Assembly (NCBI RefSeq): GCF_003205875.1
Contig: NZ_PUBZ01000081.1
Location: 124,001-188,000 of the forward strand
Length of the DNA stretch: 64,000 nucleotides
Source: Herpetosiphon llansteffanensis
GTDB taxonomy: Bacteria > Chloroflexota > Chloroflexia > Chloroflexales > Herpetosiphonaceae
Direction: 5' to 3'
A program made the position numbers and the translations under genes. The notes beneath the pieces were generated by a model that was not told where the DNA came from, ran no database searches, and saw only the letters and a list, made by a program, of their open reading frames with translations. How positions within the stretch are numbered: the stretch's first letter is position 1; each line of letters begins with the position of its first letter. Below are positions 49,712 to 58,196 of this stretch, in pieces.

Positions 49712-49879
49712 TTAGCGTTTTTGTTCGCCCTCGGCAGCCTGTCGCCGCAGCAATTCAAGAATTTTAGTTTGTGGTAGGCCAGTTTGGGCTGCCAAGCGAG
49801 CTATCTCCAGTGAAAGCTCGCGCGGATTTAGGGCCAAGATCCGTTTGGCTTCGGTGGCTTGGGTCTTTTTATCAATCAT
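49712..49879 (-). CDS. Small 55-residue helical protein
   Basis: A short gene of MIDKKTQATEAKRILALNPR start and basic, helix-rich content (ELSLEIARLAAQTGLPQTKI, LELLRRQAAEGEQKR). AGGAG sits 7 nt before the ATG, which supports real translation. The LARLAAQTGLPQTKILELLR-like stretch resembles a helix-turn-helix or a small DNA- or protein-binding helical bundle. Unknown function; convergent with membrane-protein paralogue 3. Confidence 0.65.
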   Translation of the reverse strand: MIDKKTQATEAKRILALNPRELSLEIARLAAQTGLPQTKILELLRRQAAEGEQKR

Positions 49880-49947
49880 CGCGGAACTCCTATGCTAGCT
49901 CACAACTGAGTTAGACTCATTGTAGCGCAAATGGCTTAAGCTTCAAG

Positions 49948-50961
49948 TTATGAACGCTTAAGTTTATTGAGTATGCGCATGGCTCGACCATTATTAACCG
50001 CGTTGAGCTGTTGTTCAAGGTGTTCGAGATATTGATTTTTGACCTCAAGGGTTGCTTCGAGACGACGAATATACTGATTCATGCTCTGGAGTTGCTTGGC
50101 AATCTCTGCATGATCGGCCTCGAACCAAGCAAGTTTTTGGCTGGTTTGATCAAGCTGGGCTTGCAGTTCAGCACTATGGCGGCGTTGGGCATTGCGCGAA
50201 GGTTTGGCTGCATAGATCGTGAGAAACAAATACTCTGCTGATTCATCGCTATACAAGACTTCAAAGCCAGCTTTTTCCAAAACCATGGTTAATGTGGCAG
50301 CAGTATAGTGGACTGGATGCGAGGCACAAAAAATATGCAAGCCATGGCCACGGCGCAAATATTCATCGGCAAAGCTGTAGGCGGGAACTTGAATAGCCAA
50401 AACGCCATCGGGCGTGAGCAAATCGTAGAGTTGTTGCAGCATCTGAACTGGCTGCTGCAGATGTTCGACCACATGCCAACAGGTTATCAGATCGAATAAT
50501 TGACCTGCTGGCAAGGCTTCGAGATTGGGATAGATCGGAAAGCCAAAGCGTTCGCGGGCCGCTGCTGCTGAAACGAGCGATAATTCTACCCCGCTTGGCC
50601 GCCAGCCGCGACGCTCTGCTGCCGCCAACAAATAGCCCCGATTACAGCCAACATCGAGAATCGAACGCGGCTTGAGGTCGGTCATTGTTTCAAGCCAGGC
50701 AATGATCTCATCGCGGTCGTCAACGGCTTGGGCTTGTTGCTCAGCATCGTAATCATAGACATCGCTTTGATCTTCAAGCATATGAATGCCTGCTAAGCTC
50801 AGGCGTGGATTCTGGTAGACCACCGAGCAGCCAAGGCATTGATTGAGCGTTACGCCTATTTCAAGATGTGGTTCTGGGTAATGGGCCACAAAGCGTGCCT
50901 CTGGGTGCTGACAGATAGGGCAGGCATTGATAGATTCGATTGGGAACGCTTGAGTCGTCAC
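49948..50961 (-). CDS. SAM-dependent methyltransferase with zinc-ribbon head and coiled-coil tail
   Basis: A 337-residue enzyme. The N-terminus has two CxxC pairs (CPICQHPE and CLGCSVVYQNPR) as in methyltransferases of nucleotide-sugar or glycan pathways. Motif I is SILDVGCNRGYLLAAAERRG, and FDLITCWHVVEHLQQPV follows. The last 80 residues are heptad-like (AELQAQLDQTSQKLAWFEAD, QLQSMNQYIRRLEATLEVKN). Start is set at the GTG of 50961 because AAAGGA lies 7 nt upstream and a TATAAT on this strand at 51023-51028 lies inside the longer frame. It sits divergent from a glycosyltransferase and probably modifies a surface polysaccharide. Confidence 0.87.
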   Translation of the reverse strand: MTTQAFPIESINACPICQHPEARFVAHYPEPHLEIGVTLNQCLGCSVVYQNPRLSLAGIHMLEDQSDVYDYDAEQQAQAVDDRDEIIAWLETMTDLKPRSILDVGCNRGYLLAAAERRGWRPSGVELSLVSAAAARERFGFPIYPNLEALPAGQLFDLITCWHVVEHLQQPVQMLQQLYDLLTPDGVLAIQVPAYSFADEYLRRGHGLHIFCASHPVHYTAATLTMVLEKAGFEVLYSDESAEYLFLTIYAAKPSRNAQRRHSAELQAQLDQTSQKLAWFEADHAEIAKQLQSMNQYIRRLEATLEVKNQYLEHLEQQLNAVNNGRAMRILNKLKRS

Positions 50962-51022
50962 AGCACAATCCTTTCGATACAAAGTTGCATGGCGCATCGC
51001 TTGGGATGCTGAGTGCTTGCCC

Positions 51023-51028
51023 ATTATA
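51023..51028 (-). promoter_or_regulatory. -10 box of the methyltransferase gene
   Basis: TATAAT on the minus strand with TTGCGT (51044-51049) 15 bp upstream as a possible -35. It places the transcript start after the first in-frame ATG codons of the long ORF. Confidence 0.6.
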
Positions 51029-51078
51029 CCAACGCTGATTGTTACGCAAGCGATACAATTGCGCTTGATATTATGCAG

Positions 51079-51084
51079 TATAAT
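51079..51084 (+). promoter_or_regulatory. -10 box of the glycosyltransferase gene, leaderless arrangement
   Basis: TATAAT ends 9 nt before the ATG at 51094, with no SD between. This fits a transcript that starts at or next to the start codon. Confidence 0.6.
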
Positions 51085-51093
51085 TGGCTCGCT

Positions 51094-52014
51094 ATGAAAC
51101 ATATTGCTGTTGTGATTCTTAATTTCAATTCGGGCGATGTCTTGAAACCCTGTTTAGCTTCCTTGGCAGAGCAAGACTGGGATGGTCGGCTTGATGTCTG
51201 GGTGGTTGATAATGCGTCAGCCGACTCCAGTGTGGCGATGGTGCGCGAGCAGTTTGCTTGGGTGCGCCTGATCGCATCGCCGGAAAATATTGGTTTTTCT
51301 GCGGGCAATAATCTCGCCTTGCGCCAGATTTTGGCTGAAACGCCAACGCCTGAGGCGGTTTTGGTGCTCAACCCCGATACGGTTGTGCCAAGTAATGGCA
51401 TTGCTGGCTTGGTTGCGGCCTTGGTTGAACGGCCAAAAGCGGGGATTGTCGGGCCAAAGTTGGTGCTAGCCGATGGCTCGCTCGACCTTGCGTGTCGGCG
51501 TGCGTTTCCTTCTGCCGAGGTTGCGCTCTACCGCATGATTGGTTTATCGGCGCTGTTTCCACGCTCGCCGCGCTTTGGCCGCTACAATATGACCTATCTC
51601 GATCCTGATGTGACAACCGAAGTTGATTCGATTGTCGGTGCTGCAATGTTGTTGCGCACTGAAGTCTTGCGCGATGTGGGCTTGCTCGATGAAGCCTTTT
51701 TTATGTATGGCGAAGATCTCGATTGGTGTTATCGCACCAAGAGCTACGGCTGGCAAGTTTGGTACGATCCACGGGTAACCATTTTGCACTATAAACGGGT
51801 TTCGAGCACGCGTCGCGCAGTGCCCTCGATTCGGGCATTTTATGATGCGATGCGAATTTTTCATCGCAAGCATTATGAGGCAACCACGCTTGCACCGCTG
51901 AATTGGTTGATTTATCTCGGCATTCGATTAAAAGAATGGCAAGCGTTAGTGCGCAATCGATTGCGCCCGTTAGCCTCTCGACGAGCAATGCATGGCAACA
52001 ACAAGAATGCTTAA
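51094..52014 (+). CDS. Family 2 glycosyltransferase (rhamnosyltransferase-like)
   Basis: A 306-residue GT-A enzyme that transfers a sugar, probably rhamnose or a related sugar, in cell-surface polysaccharide assembly. The start is KHIAVVILNFNSGDVLKPCL, then WVVDNASADSSV, ENIGFSAGNNLALR, VLVLNPDTVV (DxD-type), EVDSIVGAAMLLRTEVLRDV, and FFMYGEDLDWCYRTKSYGWQ (catalytic ED region). The ATG at 51094 is preferred since a TATAAT lies only 9 nt upstream and the longer frame crosses that promoter. The stop overlaps the following sugar-transferase start by 23 bp. Confidence 0.92.
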   Translation: MKHIAVVILNFNSGDVLKPCLASLAEQDWDGRLDVWVVDNASADSSVAMVREQFAWVRLIASPENIGFSAGNNLALRQILAETPTPEAVLVLNPDTVVPSNGIAGLVAALVERPKAGIVGPKLVLADGSLDLACRRAFPSAEVALYRMIGLSALFPRSPRFGRYNMTYLDPDVTTEVDSIVGAAMLLRTEVLRDVGLLDEAFFMYGEDLDWCYRTKSYGWQVWYDPRVTILHYKRVSSTRRAVPSIRAFYDAMRIFHRKHYEATTLAPLNWLIYLGIRLKEWQALVRNRLRPLASRRAMHGNNKNA

Positions 52015-53428
52015 TCAAACAACCGTCGTTACGCGCCGCTATCGTTACGTTGTGCTATTGCTGCTGATTAGCTGCGATATTATTGGCGTGAACGGTGGTT
52101 TTTTCTTAGCCTACTATCTTAATCTCGATGCGATTGTGCGCGAATTTCAGCCGCCCAGTGCCGGCCAAGTGCTGCTGACCTTGGCGGTGCTGAATGCGTT
52201 GTTTGGCACGCTGTTTACGGCCAACGGGTTGTATCGCATGCAGCGCGGTGGCTCGCGCATCGACGAAGGCTACCATATTTTTCGGGCGATTGCGATTGGC
52301 ACGGTTATGTTTATCGCGCTCAATACCGTGTTCCCGTTGCTCAATATCACCACCCAAACCTTGGTCTATGGCTGGATTTTGGCGATTATTCTGACGACGA
52401 TTTTGCGTTTGCTCTATCATCAGGGCATTGGTCAACTGCGTTTGCGCGGCTATGATACGCGGCGGGTTTTGATTGTTGGGGCTGGCGAAATTGGCCAATT
52501 GGTCTATCGCCAGATGAGCAAAGCGCCAACTTTGGGCTACCAAATTATTGGCTTTCTCTCCAACGATATTCCGACTGGCCAGCAAGTGCTTGATGATGTG
52601 CCAGTCCTGGGTAAACGGGCTAAACTTGGCTTAGCAGTGCGCACCTGTGCCATCGATGAAGTGATTATTGCCGTCAGTGGCGCTTCATATAACGATATTT
52701 TTGCTTTGGTTTCGCAAATTGATGATGAAAGTGTGGCGATTAAAATTTATCCCGACGCATTTCAATTGATCACCAATAATGAAGTGTCGGTTGGCGAATT
52801 GAGTGGTTTGCCGCTGATTACCTTGCGAGCTGTGCCGCTTGATCGCCAATTGAACCGTACGATCAAGCGCTTGCTTGATGTGGCAGTTTCGGCGGCAGCC
52901 TTGATTATGCTTTCGCCGTTGTTGCTATTAATTGGTATTTTGATCAAGATTGATTCGCCAGGCCCAGCATTTTTTATTCAAGAGCGGGTTGGCCGCGATG
53001 GTCGGCCATTTAAGATGATTAAGTATCGTTCGATGCGAACTGATGCTGAAAAAATGGGCACTTGGACAACGCCAAATGATGATCGGCGGACGCGTTTGGG
53101 CACATTCTTACGGCGTTTCTCCATCGATGAATTACCGCAATTTATCAATGTGTTGTTGGGTGATATGAGTGTGGTTGGGCCACGGCCTGAGCAACCGCGC
53201 TATGTAGCTCAATTTAGCGAGCAAATTCCGCGCTATATGCATCGCCATCGCGAAAAAGCTGGCATTACTGGTTGGGCACAAGTTAATGGCCTACGTGGCG
53301 ATACCTCAATCGAGGAGCGGACGCGCTACGATTTGTACTATATCGAAAATTGGTCGCCCATGTTCGATATTAAAATTATTATTCGCACTGCCTACGATGC
53401 GATTCGCGGCAATGAGAACGCCTACTAA
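51992..53428 (+). CDS. Undecaprenyl-phosphate glycosyl-1-phosphate transferase (exopolysaccharide initiation)
   Basis: A 478-residue polyprenyl glycosylphosphotransferase (WbaP/CpsE-like) that links the first sugar phosphate to the lipid carrier. N-terminal membrane helices (YRYVVLLLLISCDIIGVNGG, VLLTLAVLNALFGTLFTANG, ALNTVFPLLNITTQTLVYGW) precede a Rossmann-like CoA/nucleotide-binding region (VLIVGAGEIGQLVYRQM). The catalytic bacterial-transferase domain runs from KRLLDVAVSAAALIMLSPLL to the end, with RVGRDGRPFKMIKYRSMRTD, RRFSIDELPQFINVLLGDMS, VVGPRP and GITGWAQVNGLRGDT. It overlaps the GT2 gene, so the two are translationally coupled; an alternative ATG lies at 52007. Confidence 0.95.
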   Translation: MATTRMLNQTTVVTRRYRYVVLLLLISCDIIGVNGGFFLAYYLNLDAIVREFQPPSAGQVLLTLAVLNALFGTLFTANGLYRMQRGGSRIDEGYHIFRAIAIGTVMFIALNTVFPLLNITTQTLVYGWILAIILTTILRLLYHQGIGQLRLRGYDTRRVLIVGAGEIGQLVYRQMSKAPTLGYQIIGFLSNDIPTGQQVLDDVPVLGKRAKLGLAVRTCAIDEVIIAVSGASYNDIFALVSQIDDESVAIKIYPDAFQLITNNEVSVGELSGLPLITLRAVPLDRQLNRTIKRLLDVAVSAAALIMLSPLLLLIGILIKIDSPGPAFFIQERVGRDGRPFKMIKYRSMRTDAEKMGTWTTPNDDRRTRLGTFLRRFSIDELPQFINVLLGDMSVVGPRPEQPRYVAQFSEQIPRYMHRHREKAGITGWAQVNGLRGDTSIEERTRYDLYYIENWSPMFDIKIIIRTAYDAIRGNENAY

Positions 53429-53430
53429 AC

Positions 53431-53472
53431 CAGCCCCGCTCCACAAAACTTGGAGCGGGGCTGAATTTTTTT
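53431..53472 (+). terminator. Strong terminator after the glycosylphosphotransferase gene
   Basis: Perfect 13-bp arms CAGCCCCGCTCCA / TGGAGCGGGGCTG (53431-53443, 53451-53463) with seven T (53466-53472). It also abuts the convergent MFS stop. Confidence 0.92.
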
Positions 53473-54994
53473 AGGCAAAAATTGGCGTATCGCCTTCGCT
53501 GCGTTCGCGCGGCAGCCACCAAATCGGAATCAATGCCAACAAGCAAATGACGGCGGCAGCAAAAAAAGTACTGTGATAGACCGTCATCTCATTTTGGGTG
53601 AACGCTGCTAGCGCCTTGCCATTCTCTAAATCTTCGAGGGTTAATACCAAGCGGCTGTTGAGGGTGTTGCGATAGGCTAAACTCCACGAAGCCAAAGCCG
53701 AAACGCCCAAGGTAATGCCGACCATGCGCAAGGCATTCAGCAAACCAGCTGCCGTGCCCATTGATTCGCGGGCAACGTTGCCAATTGCGGCGGCACTTAA
53801 GGCTGGCAACACCAACCCAAAGCCAGTTCCAGTCAGCAACAGATAGATTGTTAATATCCATTGGTTGGTTTCAAGGTTCCAAAAGCCAAGCAGGCTAAAA
53901 CCCACCGCAGTGATGATCATGCCAAGGCTGGCAACCAAGCGCGCGCTAATCCGCCGCATCAGCATGCCGCCCAAAACAGCGCCAATCGGAATCATAACCG
54001 TCAAGCGCATGAGGGTTAAGCCACCGCTTAGAGCATCGCCTGAGAGTACAGTGCCAACAAAAAACGGCACATTGACCATACCAACAATCAAGGCCATGCC
54101 CACCAGCAAATTGGTGATATTGGCGGCGCTAAATGCTGGAGTGCGAAAGGCGCTTAGTTCAATTAACGGCGTTTTGGTGCGGCGTTCCCACCAAATAAAG
54201 CCGATAAAACTAACTACGGTTAACGCCAACAACCCAATTGTGAGCGGCGATGTCCACTCGACTGCATATTGGTCGAGATTGCCGCTTTCGGCGCTTGGCT
54301 CAACGGCGAGACTGCCGAGTGAGCGTGAAAGTGCCACTGTTAACGCGGTTAAACTGATCGCGATCAAGCCGCCACCAATATAATCGACAGCGCCACGATT
54401 GCCTGGCCGATCGGGCAACGTGCGAATAATCGCCCAAGCTAGCACTGCGCCCAATGGTACATTCAACCAAAAAACCCAGCGCCAACCATCAATATCCAGA
54501 AGTTGAATTTGGGAGATCAGGCCGCCATAGGCAGGGCCAAGCACCCCGCCAGCTTCGCCAGCAGCGCCCATAATCCCTAACGCAGTCGCATGATGAATTG
54601 GTTTAACTTCGTCCATGGCGATTGCAAGACCAATCGGCAAGACCGCGCCGCCGCCAATGGCCTGAACGATGCGCCAAGCAACCAACGACCAAACGCTATT
54701 GGCCAAGGCACAGCCAATCGAGCCAACCACAAAAACCGCTAGCGCGGCCAAAAATAAACGCCGATGGCCGTAGGCATCGGCGATGCGGCCAAGCAACGGC
54801 ATGGCAACGGTGTAGCCAAGCAAATAGCCAGTAATAACCCAAATGCCCTGTTCAAGCGCTTGATCGACGCTCAAACCCAAAGTGCTGACCACATTTGGTA
54901 AGACGGTGATGACTACCGTTTGGTCGAGTGCAGCCAGAAAAATAATCAGGGCTGTCCAAACAAGGCCCCATGGCCAGCGACGTGTTTCTGCCAT
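53471..54994 (-). CDS. MFS drug/solute exporter, 14-TM DHA2 (EmrB/QacA) type
   Basis: A 507-residue proton-driven exporter. FLAALDQTVVITVLPNVVSTL (motif D1) opens TM1, LLGRIADAYGHRRLFLAALA is the MFS motif A, and GPAYGGLISQ carries motif C (GxxxGPxxGG). About 14 membrane segments can be traced. AGGAAT is about 9 nt before the ATG. It probably exports hydrophobic or toxic compounds. Single gene; the regulator is not evident. Confidence 0.92.
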   Translation of the reverse strand: MAETRRWPWGLVWTALIIFLAALDQTVVITVLPNVVSTLGLSVDQALEQGIWVITGYLLGYTVAMPLLGRIADAYGHRRLFLAALAVFVVGSIGCALANSVWSLVAWRIVQAIGGGAVLPIGLAIAMDEVKPIHHATALGIMGAAGEAGGVLGPAYGGLISQIQLLDIDGWRWVFWLNVPLGAVLAWAIIRTLPDRPGNRGAVDYIGGGLIAISLTALTVALSRSLGSLAVEPSAESGNLDQYAVEWTSPLTIGLLALTVVSFIGFIWWERRTKTPLIELSAFRTPAFSAANITNLLVGMALIVGMVNVPFFVGTVLSGDALSGGLTLMRLTVMIPIGAVLGGMLMRRISARLVASLGMIITAVGFSLLGFWNLETNQWILTIYLLLTGTGFGLVLPALSAAAIGNVARESMGTAAGLLNALRMVGITLGVSALASWSLAYRNTLNSRLVLTLEDLENGKALAAFTQNEMTVYHSTFFAAAVICLLALIPIWWLPRERSEGDTPIFA

Positions 54995-55191
54995 ATTGTT
55001 GGATTCCTACCGCTAGTTTCTCTTCGTGCTGCATCATAGCATGTAGCTTTGGCCCTCGACAAGGATTGTCACGAGCGTTAACAGATTGGGCTTTGGGAAT
55101 GTGGCTTCGCAGATCGATTTAAAAACCATTCTAATAAAAGGTGGTATGTACGATATAGTGGATGCAATTGATTGCAGTATGGAGGCTAACG

Positions 55192-55653
55192 ATGCACTTG
55201 CCACGCGGAAGCACTGGTTTTTGGATGTCGCACGACGATCCATTACCAGTATTTGATCCGAAGGATTTTACGCGGCTTGGCTATGCGGTAGCCCAAACCC
55301 TCGGCGCGCGGATCGTGAAGCGTGATATTCATTCGCAGTTCGCTCGAAGTTATCATGTGCTGATTGTTCAAACTGGGCAGACTGCTTGGAGTTTGCTTGG
55401 GCATACGGTTCACCCAATTATCGCCAGCGTTGCAGGAATTGTCGATCCCTATGTTGATCAGCGGCCTTTTTGCGATCTGCCAGGTTTGGCAGCGCTTGCC
55501 GTAAGTTTTGGTGTGACTAGCTATCCCCCAACGATGCTGAATCATCGCGTTGAGGAAGCATGGCTCAGCAATTTAGCACCAGTCGAGGTACGCGAGATTC
55601 GCGTTTGGAAACCACAACGCATGGGTGATATTCTGTTTAATTATTGGGACTAA
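55192..55653 (+). CDS. Uncharacterised 153-residue protein
   Basis: No family recognised. Soluble, alpha/beta by pattern, with DFTRLGYAVAQTLGARIVKR, SYHVLIVQTGQTAWSLLGHT and VREIRVWKPQRMGDILFNYW. A strong SD (GGAGG) 6 nt before the ATG at 55192 argues against the longer frame from 55162. The stop overlaps the convergent Rrf2 stop by 4 bp. Nothing in the sequence gives a role. Confidence 0.7.
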   Translation: MHLPRGSTGFWMSHDDPLPVFDPKDFTRLGYAVAQTLGARIVKRDIHSQFARSYHVLIVQTGQTAWSLLGHTVHPIIASVAGIVDPYVDQRPFCDLPGLAALAVSFGVTSYPPTMLNHRVEEAWLSNLAPVEVREIRVWKPQRMGDILFNYWD

Positions 55654-56090
55654 GAGCACGCTTGCGGCTTAGCTTGGGCTTGCATCTCGTGTACAACCTC
55701 GGCTAAGCTTTTATTGGCCAGCACTTGTTGCATCGCTGCTTCGGCACTGCTGAAAATGGTACTGAGCACTGGCTGAATTGTGCGCCCACAGCGGCAATCT
55801 TGGTTGGGCGAGCTGGCATGCAACGGTAAAATGCGACAATTTTCGGTCGCATGATAAATATCGTTGAGGGTAATTTCGTTGGCGGAGCGCGCCAAGCGTG
55901 TGCCACCATCTGCGCCATATTCGGTATGCACTAAGCCCGCTTTGTTCAATCGGCCCAAAATTCGCCGAATAACCACCGGGTTGGTGTTGACGCTGGCTGC
56001 AATTGAGCTTGAGGAAAGAGCTTGATTGGCATTGGTTTCAAGCAGTGCCAAAATATGCACCGCTACAGCGAATCGACTGCTTGCACTCAT
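55650..56090 (-). CDS. Rrf2-family transcriptional regulator
   Basis: A 146-residue winged-helix regulator of the Rrf2 family. FAVAVHILALLETNANQALS, SSSIAASVNTNPVVIRRILG and YGADGGTRLARSANEITLND match the HTH and wing. Cys85, Cys99 and Cys101 (ENCRILPL ... QDCRCG) could ligate an iron-sulfur cluster, but the C-x13-C-x-C spacing differs from IscR/NsrR, so a YwnA-like redox or metal role is possible. Start at 56090 because the promoter (TTGACA-17-TATACT, 56121-56149) and GAGG fall within the longer frame. Confidence 0.9.
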   Translation of the reverse strand: MSASSRFAVAVHILALLETNANQALSSSSIAASVNTNPVVIRRILGRLNKAGLVHTEYGADGGTRLARSANEITLNDIYHATENCRILPLHASSPNQDCRCGRTIQPVLSTIFSSAEAAMQQVLANKSLAEVVHEMQAQAKPQACS

Positions 56091-56120
56091 GGTTTTTTGC
56101 CTCATTGTGAATATGAAACA

Positions 56121-56149
56121 AGTATAGTTACATTTTAACCAGCTGTCAA
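56121..56149 (-). promoter_or_regulatory. Consensus sigma-70 promoter of the Rrf2 gene
   Basis: On the minus strand: TTGACA (56144-56149), a 17-bp spacer, TATACT (56121-56126). The spacer contains GTTAAAATGTAAC, a short inverted repeat that could be the autoregulatory site. Confidence 0.85.
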
Positions 56150-56210
56150 TGAAGCTCAAATAGCGATTTGGTGATGCTTTGATAACAAACGTATCAATAC
56201 CATTTTTCAA

Positions 56211-56843
56211 CTAGGTGCGATCGTTGGGCGCAAATAGGCTTGCAATCGCGCTGCGTGGGCTACTTAAAATAGGGATTCTTTGTTGACATAATTGTATGGC
56301 ATTAGCCATTGATGCCTGCGCGAGCACAATCACATCGGCGGCCTGAATTTGCTCAAGCTGGGTGGCAATTTGCTGGAGATAGCTGGCTTGATCGTTGGCT
56401 AAAAATGCTTGCCAGGCAGCGCCACAAAGGTAGGTATCGATCTGAATTGGTTTGGCTTGGGCAATGCTGTGCAAGAGTTGCTTGGTTGGCTCGAGCGTGC
56501 TTTCCAAGGCTGCAACCACGGCAATTCGCGAGCCAAACCCAATTGCCTGCTCAGCCATCGCGCGATCAACGCGCACAACCTTGGGGTTGAGCGTCTCAGC
56601 GAGGCCGCCAAGGGTTGAGCAGGTGCAAAGCATTTGCTGCATTCCTTTGGCTTGTAAGTCGGCAATGATGGCTGTGAGTTGCTGCGCCACGGCTGCGCTT
56701 AGACCTTCGTGGCGTGCTTGCTCAAGTAAGGCTGGCACAACCACGTGCTCAACCGCACAGTTTGGCTGAATTTCAGCAATTAATTGATCAAAGGTTGCCA
56801 CGTGCACAGCGGCAGTGTGAATCAAACCCAAGCTGTTGATCAT
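56211..56843 (-). CDS. Aspartate/glutamate/hydantoin racemase-like protein
   Basis: A 210-residue enzyme of the Asp/Glu racemase superfamily. The first catalytic Cys-like site is MLCTCSTLGGLAE, with RVDRAMAEQAIGFGSRIAVV after it; the second is weaker (VIVLAQASM), where the usual Cys is replaced by Ala. The loss of the second Cys suggests a lyase, isomerase or binding role rather than two-Cys racemisation. It is last of three genes overlapping by 4-8 bp; the first two are DUF1990-type proteins. Confidence 0.78.
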   Translation of the reverse strand: MINSLGLIHTAAVHVATFDQLIAEIQPNCAVEHVVVPALLEQARHEGLSAAVAQQLTAIIADLQAKGMQQMLCTCSTLGGLAETLNPKVVRVDRAMAEQAIGFGSRIAVVAALESTLEPTKQLLHSIAQAKPIQIDTYLCGAAWQAFLANDQASYLQQIATQLEQIQAADVIVLAQASMANAIQLCQQRIPILSSPRSAIASLFAPNDRT

Positions 56844-57562
56844 TGTTTTTCGACGACCTCGGCCAATTGCTCTGCTGCTTCTGGATTGTTGGCTGTGCTT
56901 TGGATGGGCGTTTGATCGCTGGCTTGGCGTGGCACACCAGCCAAGGCTTCTTGAACCAAGGTTTGCATGCGCTTCATTGCATCACGGGCAAAACGCAACT
57001 GTAAATGCCGCCCAAACAATTTAAAACCAATCCAATAGATCGGGTTGCTAATGCGCCCAGTCTGCGAGAAGGCATGAATGCGGAAGAGCACTTGGCCAGT
57101 TTCGACCATTTTAACAATGCTGAAATCAATTTGGCCGCGCTCGAAATGGCCTTGCAACGTTTGGTAGTTGTAGCCCCAAATGCGCTCGCTGCCATGGTCG
57201 GTCTGGCGGGTTTCGTCGATCACGCCACCAATTTTTACCCCGAAATAGAAGGTAAAACCCAAAAATGTGCCACGCAGCAGCATAATTCGCTGTTCTAGCG
57301 GCTGATCGGGAATATAAATGCCAGTGATCAGATCTGGTGGTGGAAAGCGATATTCGCGTAGCACGGCGCAGGCTGCCTGCCATGAGCCATGGGCTTGCGG
57401 CTCGCCTGGCTGTTCTGGCGGCAATTCAGCCTCGTAATCATCAACATTCCAGCCATTTTCCTTGGTATATTCGTGGACGCGCTGCAAATCGAAATTCAGT
57501 TGTGCATCGCGATACGCTTCAATTTGTTGGCGATATTGTTGCCATAAAGGTGTTTCAGTCAT
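56840..57562 (-). CDS. DUF1990-family protein
   Basis: A 240-residue protein with the DUF1990 pattern: WGYNYQTLQGHFERGQIDFS, IVKMVETGQVLFRIHAFSQT and NPIYWIGFKLFGRHLQLRFA followed by RDAMKRM. In the family this beta-rich domain resembles SRPBCC-like ligand-binding folds. The Gly-rich start is replaced here by a charged N-terminus (residues 1-60). It overlaps the upstream gene by 8 bp and the downstream one by 4 bp, so all three are co-translated. Biochemical role unknown. Confidence 0.85.
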   Translation of the reverse strand: MTETPLWQQYRQQIEAYRDAQLNFDLQRVHEYTKENGWNVDDYEAELPPEQPGEPQAHGSWQAACAVLREYRFPPPDLITGIYIPDQPLEQRIMLLRGTFLGFTFYFGVKIGGVIDETRQTDHGSERIWGYNYQTLQGHFERGQIDFSIVKMVETGQVLFRIHAFSQTGRISNPIYWIGFKLFGRHLQLRFARDAMKRMQTLVQEALAGVPRQASDQTPIQSTANNPEAAEQLAEVVEKQ

Positions 57563-58196
57563 GGATCACTACCTCGCCCTCGGTTGTTTGTTCAATGGTG
57601 CTGGTTTGAATTTCGCCAAGCTGCTCTGCTTGGGCATATTCAACTACCCGTTCGCAAAAGGTGCGCCACACTTGGGTCTGGACTGCTTTGCCGATGCGAT
57701 AAGCCATTTCGACCAAGCCATCGCGTGAGCGGGCCTCTGAGCCAATTTCAAAGCGCCAGGTTTGGGCTTGCTCAGGGTGTGGTTTAAGCTCAAAGCGAAT
57801 CTGGCCTGCTTCGGGGTGGCCTTCGAGCGTGCTAAAACCGAAGCTCAACGGTTGGCTTTCGCGCACGCGTACCGAGCCATTCCACGGCCCCAAGATGGCA
57901 ATATCATATTCATCGCCAATCTGCATCACGCGCTCATCGCCAGTGGCTTTGCGAAAATCGGCAAACAAGCCAGGGCTGAAATCGGGCAAATTGGCCTTAA
58001 TATGTTTGACCAAGCTTTCTGGTGTTTGCTTGGGCGCTGCAAAATCGACCCAATAGCGGCGACGATAGAGCGAGCCGCTACCTGCTTGTGGTCGTTGGGT
58101 TGTTTTGCCGCGTTTGAAACGGCGCTGCCAGAGTTGGCTTAGGCCGATGAATCCAAGCCCCAGCCCGAACAAATAGACGATATGCCGTCGTTGCAT
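57555..58196 (-). CDS. Membrane-anchored DUF1990/SRPBCC-like protein
   Basis: A 213-residue protein with one N-terminal membrane helix (IVYLFGLGLGFIGLSQLW), a basic stretch (RRFKRGKTTQRP) and a C-terminal domain similar in plan to the next gene (GPWNGSVRVRESQPLSFGFS, EAGQIRFELKPHPEQAQTWR, YRIGKAVQTQVWRTFCERVV). Start at 58196 by GAGG 6 nt upstream. It heads a three-gene operon. Perhaps the two proteins form a lipid- or ligand-binding pair with the racemase-like protein (inference). Confidence 0.75.
   Translation of the reverse strand: MQRRHIVYLFGLGLGFIGLSQLWQRRFKRGKTTQRPQAGSGSLYRRRYWVDFAAPKQTPESLVKHIKANLPDFSPGLFADFRKATGDERVMQIGDEYDIAILGPWNGSVRVRESQPLSFGFSTLEGHPEAGQIRFELKPHPEQAQTWRFEIGSEARSRDGLVEMAYRIGKAVQTQVWRTFCERVVEYAQAEQLGEIQTSTIEQTTEGEVVIHD

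Noticed and set aside
53865-54383. 172-codon plus frame inside the MFS gene
   Set aside because: It is antisense to membrane segments of the MFS gene, so its composition is a by-product.
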